Program-made: the position numbers and the translations under genes
Part shown: piece by piece, positions 56,581 through 64,000 of the stretch
Layout: every line of letters starts with the position of its first letter
Numbering within the stretch: position 1 is the stretch's first letter
The notes under the pieces: model-generated
Databases searched by the model: none
What the model saw: the letters and a program-made list of their open reading frames with translations, nothing else
Told to the model about the DNA's origin: nothing
From: Advenella incenata
GTDB lineage: Bacteria > Pseudomonadota > Gammaproteobacteria > Burkholderiales > Burkholderiaceae_B
Assembly: GCF_004217095.1 (NCBI RefSeq)
Contig: NZ_SHKO01000003.1
Coordinates: forward strand, 186,001 to 250,000
DNA: 64,000 nucleotides
Direction of reading: 5' to 3'

Positions 56581-58743
56581 ATGTTTAACAAAGTGACCAA
56601 GTCGTTTCAGTATGGCGATCAGACTGTTGTACTGGAAACCGGCGAAATCGCCCGTCAGTCTTCAGGCGCCGTTGTGGTTTCAATGGGTGATACCGTTGTG
56701 CTGGCCACCGTCGTTGCAGCAAAAAACGCCAAGCCCGGACAGGATTTTTTCCCACTTACTGTCGATTATGTTGAAAAAACCTATTCTGCCGGCCGTATTC
56801 CCGGTGGTTTTTTCAAGCGCGAAGGCAAGCCTTCCGAAAAAGAAACACTGACTTGCCGGCTTATTGACCGCCCATTGCGTCCGCTGTTTCCCGAGGGCTT
56901 CTATAACGAAGTTCAGATCATTGTTCACGTATTGTCGGTAGATCCTCAAGTCGATCCCGATATTGCTGCTCTGATCGCCAGTTCAGCTGCGCTGGCCGTG
57001 TCCGGCATTCCTTTTGATGGTCCGATTGGCGCCGCTCGTGTTGGTTACATCAACGGACAGTATCTGCTCAATCCTACGCAGGATCAGTTGCAAGACTCCG
57101 ACTTGAATCTGGTTGTTGCCGGTACCGAAAACGCCGTGCTGATGGTTGAATCCGAGGCCAAACAGTTGTCCGAAGAAGTGATGCTGGGCGGCGTGGTGTT
57201 TGGTCATGAGCAAATGCAAGCTGCCATCAATGCCATTCATGATCTGGTGGCCGAAGCCGGCAAACCTGAGTGGGACTGGCAGCCAGAAGCCAAAAACGAA
57301 GCGCTGATCGCTGCGGTGACTGCCGCTGCCGAATCGGGCTTGAAAAGCGCCTATGAAATCCGCGAAAAACAGGAACGGACAACCAAACTGCGTGAAGTGA
57401 CTGCTGCAGTCAAGCAAACGCTGGCTGAACAGGCCGCGCAAGCAGGCCAGGATGCGCCTGATAGCGTGGCCATCGAAAATATTATTTTCGATCTGGAATC
57501 CAAAATTGTGCGTGGCCAGATCCTGGCTGGTGAACCCCGCATTGACGGTCGTGACACCCGTACGGTACGTCCTATCTCTATCCGTCTGGGCGTGCTGCCG
57601 CGTGCTCATGGCAGTGCACTGTTCACTCGTGGTGAAACGCAGGCGCTGGTTATCGCTACGCTGGGCACCAAGCAGGATGAGCAGATCATTGACTCGGTGA
57701 TGGGTGAATACCGTGACCGTTTCATGCTTCACTACAATATGCCTCCGTTTGCAACGGGCGAGACGGGTCGTTTCGGCGCACCAAAACGCCGTGAAATCGG
57801 CCATGGTCGCCTTGCCAAGCGTGCGCTGATTTCAACGCTGCCTGCTCACGAAGATTTCCAGTACACGATTCGTGTTGTGTCTGAAATTACAGAATCCAAC
57901 GGTTCTTCATCCATGGCTTCTGTTTGCGGTGGCTCACTGGCCATGATGGACGCTGGCGTACCTGTGAAGGATCACGTTGCCGGTGTCGCCATGGGCCTGA
58001 TCAAGGACGGCGGCAAATTCGCCGTACTGACCGATATTCTGGGCGACGAGGATCACCTGGGCGATATGGATTTCAAAGTGGCCGGCACCAAAAACGGTAT
58101 CACTGCTTTGCAAATGGATATCAAGATCCAGGGCATCACCAAGGAAATCATGCAGGTCGCACTGGCTCAGGCCCGCGATGGCCGTATGCATATCCTGGGT
58201 AAAATGACTGAAGCGCTGACCGGCTCTCGTGAAGAGCTGTCTACCTTTGCGCCACGCATGTTGTCCATGAAAATCAATCCGGAAAAAATCCGTGATGTGA
58301 TCGGCAAGGGCGGCGCCACAATCCGTGCGCTGACAGAAGAGACTGGTTGCCATATCGATATCAGCGACGAAGGGGTGGTTACCATCTCCAGCGCCGACCT
58401 GGACAAAGCCAAGGAAGCAGAGCGTCGTATCGCCGAACTGACTGCGGTGGTTGAAGTAGGTCAGGTCTACGAGGGCACCGTGCTGCGTCTGCTGGACTTT
58501 GGCGGTATCGTGCAGATTCTGCCTGGTCGTGATGGGCTGTTGCATATTTCCGAAATCGCCAACTACCGCATCGCCAACATCAATGATGTGCTCACGGTAG
58601 GGCAGAAAGTCAAGGTCAAGGTTATTGAAGCCGATGATCGTGGTCGTCTGCGCCTGTCAGCCAAGGCATTGGGCGGTCTGGAAGGTGCACAGGAAAATGC
58701 GCCGGCCGAAGGCGGCGAGCCGACTGAAAAACCGGCAGAGTAA
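56581..58743 (+). CDS. pnp: Polynucleotide phosphorylase
   Basis: A 720-residue 3'-5' exoribonuclease that degrades RNA with phosphate. Two RNase PH domains (about 1-225 and 310-550) flank a helical domain; [11 protein letters not shown]-like [14 protein letters not shown] and HGRLAKRAL mark the active half. A KH domain with the loop [11 protein letters not shown] (about residue 574) and an S1 domain (about 620-690) bind RNA. GAAGGATT-type spacing with AAGGATTGAAAA precedes the ATG. Confidence 0.97.
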   Translation: MFNKVTKSFQYGDQTVVLETGEIARQSSGAVVVSMGDTVVLATVVAAKNAKPGQDFFPLTVDYVEKTYSAGRIPGGFFKREGKPSEKETLTCRLIDRPLRPLFPEGFYNEVQIIVHVLSVDPQVDPDIAALIASSAALAVSGIPFDGPIGAARVGYINGQYLLNPTQDQLQDSDLNLVVAGTENAVLMVESEAKQLSEEVMLGGVVFGHEQMQAAINAIHDLVAEAGKPEWDWQPEAKNEALIAAVTAAAESGLKSAYEIREKQERTTKLREVTAAVKQTLAEQAAQAGQDAPDSVAIENIIFDLESKIVRGQILAGEPRIDGRDTRTVRPISIRLGVLPRAHGSALFTRGETQALVIATLGTKQDEQIIDSVMGEYRDRFMLHYNMPPFATGETGRFGAPKRREIGHGRLAKRALISTLPAHEDFQYTIRVVSEITESNGSSSMASVCGGSLAMMDAGVPVKDHVAGVAMGLIKDGGKFAVLTDILGDEDHLGDMDFKVAGTKNGITALQMDIKIQGITKEIMQVALAQARDGRMHILGKMTEALTGSREELSTFAPRMLSMKINPEKIRDVIGKGGATIRALTEETGCHIDISDEGVVTISSADLDKAKEAERRIAELTAVVEVGQVYEGTVLRLLDFGGIVQILPGRDGLLHISEIANYRIANINDVLTVGQKVKVKVIEADDRGRLRLSAKALGGLEGAQENAPAEGGEPTEKPAE

Positions 58744-58850
58744 GCCATACCAGCAAAGCGTATTGTTTCGTCAGAAGCAATACGCTGGTACGGCAGGTCG
58801 CTGCGGTGCAGGCACTCGATGCTTCGCTGCCAGCGTATCTGCCAGGCAAT

Positions 58851-58887
58851 AAAAAACACCCGATCAGAAATGACCGGGTGTTTTTTT
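58851..58887. terminator. Bidirectional terminator between pnp and gdhA
   Basis: AAAAACACCCG and CGGGTGTTTTT pair around a 12-base loop, with T-runs on both strands. It serves the converging pnp and gdhA transcripts. Confidence 0.88.
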
Positions 58888-58947
58888 ATTCTGGCTCAGG
58901 CTAACCGATAGTGGCAGGCGCCCCAATCGGTTGGTGGTGATCGTGGA

Positions 58948-60667
<1,720 letters not shown>

Positions 60668-61075
60668 TCAGCCTGTAATCGCAGCGATACCGGCTATGGC
60701 CGTTTCAGCGTCCTGGCTGGCCTGTACGCCGGATACACCGACAGCGCCAATGGTCTGGCCATCAATCACAACAGGCACGCCGCCTTCGAGCATGCCTGAA
60801 ATGGCTGGCGCCGACAGAAATGCGTAGCGACCATTGTTGATCATCTCTTCGTAGCCTTTGGTTTCACGGCGACCCAGCGCTGCTGCATGGGCTTTGGCCG
60901 GTGCAATATGGGCGGAAACGGGCGCGGCGCCATCCAGGCGTTTCAGGGCCAGCAGATGGCCGCCATCGTCAGTCACGGCGATGGTCACGGCCCAGTTGTT
61001 TTTACTGGCGTGGGCGGTGGCTGCATCGATGATTTTCTGTACGTCTTCCTGGACGAGAACGGGCTTGGTTTTCAT
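60668..61075 (-). CDS. GlcG/HbpS-family protein
   Basis: A 135-residue cytoplasmic protein of the DUF336 (GlcG/HbpS) family: VTIAVTDDGGHLLALKRLDGA, AHAAALGRRETK and GGVPVVIDGQTIGAVGVSG. Members bind haem or cobalamin, or accompany glycolate and propanediol pathways; the role here is open. GGAG lies ahead of the ATG at 61075; the longer frame to 61165 has no support. It is read in the same direction as the ferredoxin oxidoreductase 291 bases upstream. Confidence 0.82.
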   Translation of the reverse strand: MKTKPVLVQEDVQKIIDAATAHASKNNWAVTIAVTDDGGHLLALKRLDGAAPVSAHIAPAKAHAAALGRRETKGYEEMINNGRYAFLSAPAISGMLEGGVPVVIDGQTIGAVGVSGVQASQDAETAIAGIAAITG

Positions 61076-61331
61076 AATGGCTCCGAAATAGGTTGTCAAA
61101 CCGTCTATTATAGTGAGGAACCATGTCGGCTTTGTAACTTCTGACGATAAAGCGGTGTGCACCAAAGTTTCGAATCGGTATGCAGGCTGGCAGCGCTGGC
61201 GCCAGCAATGCAGGCCCTGGATAGGAAAGAGCCTGCAACGCTGGCCGTGTGCGTGCCATACGCGTGTTGTGTAAAAGCCGATGATGGGACGCGAGATCGC
61301 GCCGATCAGGCGGGTCCGACTGAAGGCGATC

Positions 61332-61359
61332 GGCAGCGGCGCAACGGGGCGCCGCTGCC
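61332..61359. other. GC-rich hairpin after the indolepyruvate oxidoreductase gene
   Basis: GGCAGCGGCGC pairs perfectly over 11 bp with GCGCCGCTGCC around a six-base loop, eight bases beyond the stop codon. No T-run follows on the minus strand, so it is an unusual terminator or an mRNA-stabilising stem. Confidence 0.45.
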
Positions 61360-61366
61360 AATGTCA

Positions 61367-64000
61367 TCATGCGGCCTTGCTTAACGCTGTGCGGCGATAG
61401 GTTTCAAGCAGCTGCGCCCGCCGTGCGGCTGCCTTTTGCATATTGGCCTCTTTGATATGACCATAGCCACGGATATCGTCGGGCAGGCGGGCCAGCTCGA
61501 CGGCCGTGTCATAGTTGCTGTCATTCAAACTCTGAACAATTTCATCCAGCAAAGCGAAATACTCCTCGACCAGGGCACGCTCGGCCCGTCGTTCTTCGGT
61601 GCGGCCGAAGGGATCAAACGCAGTGCCACGCAACGGTTTCAGGTGTGCCAGGACAGCGAAGGCTTTCATCACCCAAGGGCCGTATTTCTTTTTGATCAGA
61701 TGGCCTTTTTTATCTTTTTTACTGAATGCTGGCGGCGCCAGATGAACATGTAGTGCGTAGTCGCGGCCCGGTTCTCCTTCAAACTGCTCGCGCAGTTTAT
61801 CTAAATAGGCTGGATCCGTGTACAGGCGAGCCACCTCATATTCATCCTTGTAGCTCATCAGCTTGGCCAGGTTGCGGGCCACTGCCTCGGTCAGGATATG
61901 GCCGCTGAAACCGCGTTCTTTTTCGGTCTCGCGGATGCGCGCGACTGCCTGTGTAAAGCGTTGTGCGTACCGCTCGTTCTGGTATTTCACCAAGTGTTGT
62001 TCAAGGCGCTTGATCAGTGTGTCTGTGCTTTCCGGCATGCTGATCAGGTTTTCGTGGCGCGCCGTGCGCTTACTGTTGCCAAGCGGTACTGACTGCAGGC
62101 CATGATGTGCCAGATAGCGACCCCATTCGAAAGCGGCCAGATTTTTGTCGACGGCAACGCCATTGAGTTCGATGGCGCGCTCCAGGCTTTCGTGGCGCAG
62201 GGGAATCCATCCTTTTTGCCAGGCATAACCCATCATCAGCGGGTTGGCGAAAATCGCATCGCCCAGCAACGCGACCGCATAGCCATTGGCATCCAGGAAA
62301 TCACATTTTTCCTTGCCCAGCAAATCCTGCATGTCTTGTTCTGTAATGGCCGAAGGGAACTGCCATTTCGGATTCTGGAAAATTTCCGCAGTGGGCACCT
62401 TGGCGCTGTTAATGGCTGCTACCGTTATGCCCTTGCGAGTTTTGGATGTGATTTCGCGGGAGGCAGCCACAATGGCGTCGCAGCCAATAATCAGATCGGC
62501 TTCGCCCATGCCGATGCGGGTCGAGTGCAGGTCTGCCGGCTGGTTGCCGATCTGCACATGACTGACGACAGCGCCGCCTTTCTGTGCCAGTCCGGTAATG
62601 TCCAGTACGTTGACGCCTTTTTCTTCCAGGTGAGCGGCCATGCCCAGTAGGGCCCCGATGGTGACGACCCCGGTGCCACCTACGCCAGGCACCAGAATGT
62701 TATAGGAACGTTCGATCACAGGCGCTGCAGGCACCGGGATATCCGCTTCTATTTTTTCAAAGGACAGCGTGGCCGTCTGGGGCTTGCGCACTTTGGCGCC
62801 CTCGGCGGTCACAAAGCTGGGGCAAAAACCGTTCAGGCAAGAATAATCCTTGTTGCAGGAAGATTGGTTAATGCGGCGCTTGCTGCCCATCGGGGTGTCT
62901 ACCGGTTCGACAGAAAGACAGTTCGATTTTACCCCGCAGTCGCCACAACCCTCGCAGACCGCTTCGTTGATAAAGACGCGTCGGTCGGGATCTGGATAGG
63001 CATTGCGTTTGCGACGCCGGCGTTTCTCGGTCGCGCAGGTTTGATCGTAGATCAGAATAGTCGTGCCTTGCGTATCACGCAGTTCCAGTTGTACATCATC
63101 GAGCGAATCGCGATGGAATACGTCGGGGTTGCCAATCAGGCTGACTCCTTTGTATTTTTCCGGTTCATCGCTGACGATCACGATGCGGGTCGCGCCTTCG
63201 GCGTGCAACTGAGCATTGATTTGCGGCACCGTCAGTGTGCCATCCACAGGCTGCCCGCCTGTCATGGCAACTGCATCGTTGAATAGAATTTTGTAGGTGA
63301 TGTTGACTTTGGCTGCGATGGATGCACGGATCGCCAGAATGCCTGAATGGAAATAAGTGCCATCACCCAGATTGGCAAAAATATGCTTGGTGGTCGTAAA
63401 GTCTTTCTGGCCGATCCAGGGTACGCCTTCGCCGCCCATCTGGGTAAAGGTATCGGTGTTGCGATCCATCCAGATGGTCATATAGTGGCAGCCGATGCCG
63501 GCTACTGCCCGCGAGCCTTCGGGCACGCGAGTCGACGTATTGTGGGGACAGCCGGAACAGAACCAGGGTTTGCGATCCTGCACGACGACCGGCCGTTTGG
63601 CATCCTGTTCTTTGGCATGAATGACCGCAATGCGGGCCTGAATGCGGGCGCGCACCTCATCGGGAAGGGCGTGTTTTTCCAGACGCTTGGCAATGGCCTT
63701 GGCGATAATGGCAGGAGACAGTTCGTAATTGGCCGGCAGCAACCAGTTGCCGCGGGGAACAGACCATTCGCCGCCGCCATCGTCGCGCGCATCGAATTTA
63801 CCGTAGACATCGGGACGAACGTCGTCGCGCCAGTTATACAGCTCTTCCTTCAGGGCGTATTCCATGATCTGGCGTTTTTCTTCAACCACCAGAATTTCAT
63901 CAAGGCCTTCGGCAAAGTGTCGGGCGCCTTGCGCTTCAAGCGGCCAGACGCAACCCACTTTGTATAGCCGAATCCCAATGTCCGTACAGGTCGCTTCGTC
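61367..64000 (-). CDS. Indolepyruvate ferredoxin oxidoreductase, fused alpha-gamma type (partial, 5' end outside)
   Basis: 877 residues are present and the frame runs off the window edge; the family is about 1150-1200 residues. The GTG at 63958 is internal, since the frame stays open upstream (ending IGIRLYK before it). It has WFCSGCPHNTST and GIGCHYMTIWMDR of the ThDP domain, MGGEG, a ferredoxin-like Cys cluster (CEGCGDCGVKSNCLSVEP and SCNKDYSCLNGFCPSF), then a gamma domain with VPGVGGTGVVTIGALLGMAA. It oxidatively decarboxylates aryl-pyruvates or other 2-oxo acids from amino-acid breakdown, reducing ferredoxin. Confidence 0.9.
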   Translation of the reverse strand, partial: DEATCTDIGIRLYKVGCVWPLEAQGARHFAEGLDEILVVEEKRQIMEYALKEELYNWRDDVRPDVYGKFDARDDGGGEWSVPRGNWLLPANYELSPAIIAKAIAKRLEKHALPDEVRARIQARIAVIHAKEQDAKRPVVVQDRKPWFCSGCPHNTSTRVPEGSRAVAGIGCHYMTIWMDRNTDTFTQMGGEGVPWIGQKDFTTTKHIFANLGDGTYFHSGILAIRASIAAKVNITYKILFNDAVAMTGGQPVDGTLTVPQINAQLHAEGATRIVIVSDEPEKYKGVSLIGNPDVFHRDSLDDVQLELRDTQGTTILIYDQTCATEKRRRRKRNAYPDPDRRVFINEAVCEGCGDCGVKSNCLSVEPVDTPMGSKRRINQSSCNKDYSCLNGFCPSFVTAEGAKVRKPQTATLSFEKIEADIPVPAAPVIERSYNILVPGVGGTGVVTIGALLGMAAHLEEKGVNVLDITGLAQKGGAVVSHVQIGNQPADLHSTRIGMGEADLIIGCDAIVAASREITSKTRKGITVAAINSAKVPTAEIFQNPKWQFPSAITEQDMQDLLGKEKCDFLDANGYAVALLGDAIFANPLMMGYAWQKGWIPLRHESLERAIELNGVAVDKNLAAFEWGRYLAHHGLQSVPLGNSKRTARHENLISMPESTDTLIKRLEQHLVKYQNERYAQRFTQAVARIRETEKERGFSGHILTEAVARNLAKLMSYKDEYEVARLYTDPAYLDKLREQFEGEPGRDYALHVHLAPPAFSKKDKKGHLIKKKYGPWVMKAFAVLAHLKPLRGTAFDPFGRTEERRAERALVEEYFALLDEIVQSLNDSNYDTAVELARLPDDIRGYGHIKEANMQKAAARRAQLLETYRRTALSKAA

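Noticed and set aside
63956-63958. GTG as the start of the ferredoxin oxidoreductase
   Set aside because: The frame is open through 64000 and the family is about 300 residues longer, so the true start lies outside the window.

Overview
The window looks like chromosomal DNA of a betaproteobacterium in the order Burkholderiales, most likely family Alcaligenaceae (Advenella, Bordetella or Achromobacter type). I base this on three things seen here: four periplasmic receptors of the Bug (TctC) family, the block trxB-smr / ftsK-lolA-rarA-serS, and the genes ilvIHC, psd-pssA and rpsO-pnp. The genus is inferred. I see no rRNA, tRNA, CRISPR array, insertion sequence or prophage.

Layout. (1) 1-6.7 kb: organic-acid catabolism. 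A D(-)-tartrate dehydratase with a divergent LysR regulator, then a Bug receptor, a GntR/FCD regulator and the tricarballylate-type dehydrogenase pair tcuAB. Two nearly identical 20-bp operators sit in the receptor and tcuAB promoters. (2) 6.9-19.6 kb: housekeeping genes trhO, smr, trxB, ftsK, lolA, rarA, serS, yaaA, an MFS permease and a Met/His-rich secreted protein. A likely small RNA lies between trhO and smr. (3) 19.8-25.8 kb: a FUSC-type membrane protein and the branched-chain amino-acid operon ilvI-ilvH-ilvC, which has a strongly folded leader. (4) 26-53 kb: accessory metabolism lying between ilvC and psd, genes that are adjacent in many relatives as I recall. It holds amino-acid functions (an orphan solute receptor, a methionine-type aminotransferase, an ABC ATPase remnant, and a DadA-like oxidoreductase behind a tandem glycine riboswitch). 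It also holds an IclR-linked beta-oxidation cluster resembling the pim/dca dicarboxylate pathways joined to pcaIJF, and a complete glutamate/aspartate ABC transporter gltIJKL. (5) 53.4-64 kb: psd-pssA, a lipoprotein gene, rpsO-pnp (with a pseudoknot over the rpsO ribosome-binding site), gdhA, a GlcG/HbpS-like protein and most of a fused indolepyruvate ferredoxin oxidoreductase that runs off the right edge.

How it works together. The 33-49 kb region encodes every step from a free dicarboxylic acid (adipate or a homologue) to acetyl-CoA plus succinyl-CoA: uptake receptor, CoA ligase or CoA-transferase, a two-subunit acyl-CoA dehydrogenase, a hydratase/3-hydroxyacyl-CoA dehydrogenase fusion and two thiolases. 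Four copies of a 17-bp inverted repeat in the promoters around the IclR gene suggest one regulon. No entirely new class of system is evident. The most interesting signals are regulatory RNAs and shared operators.
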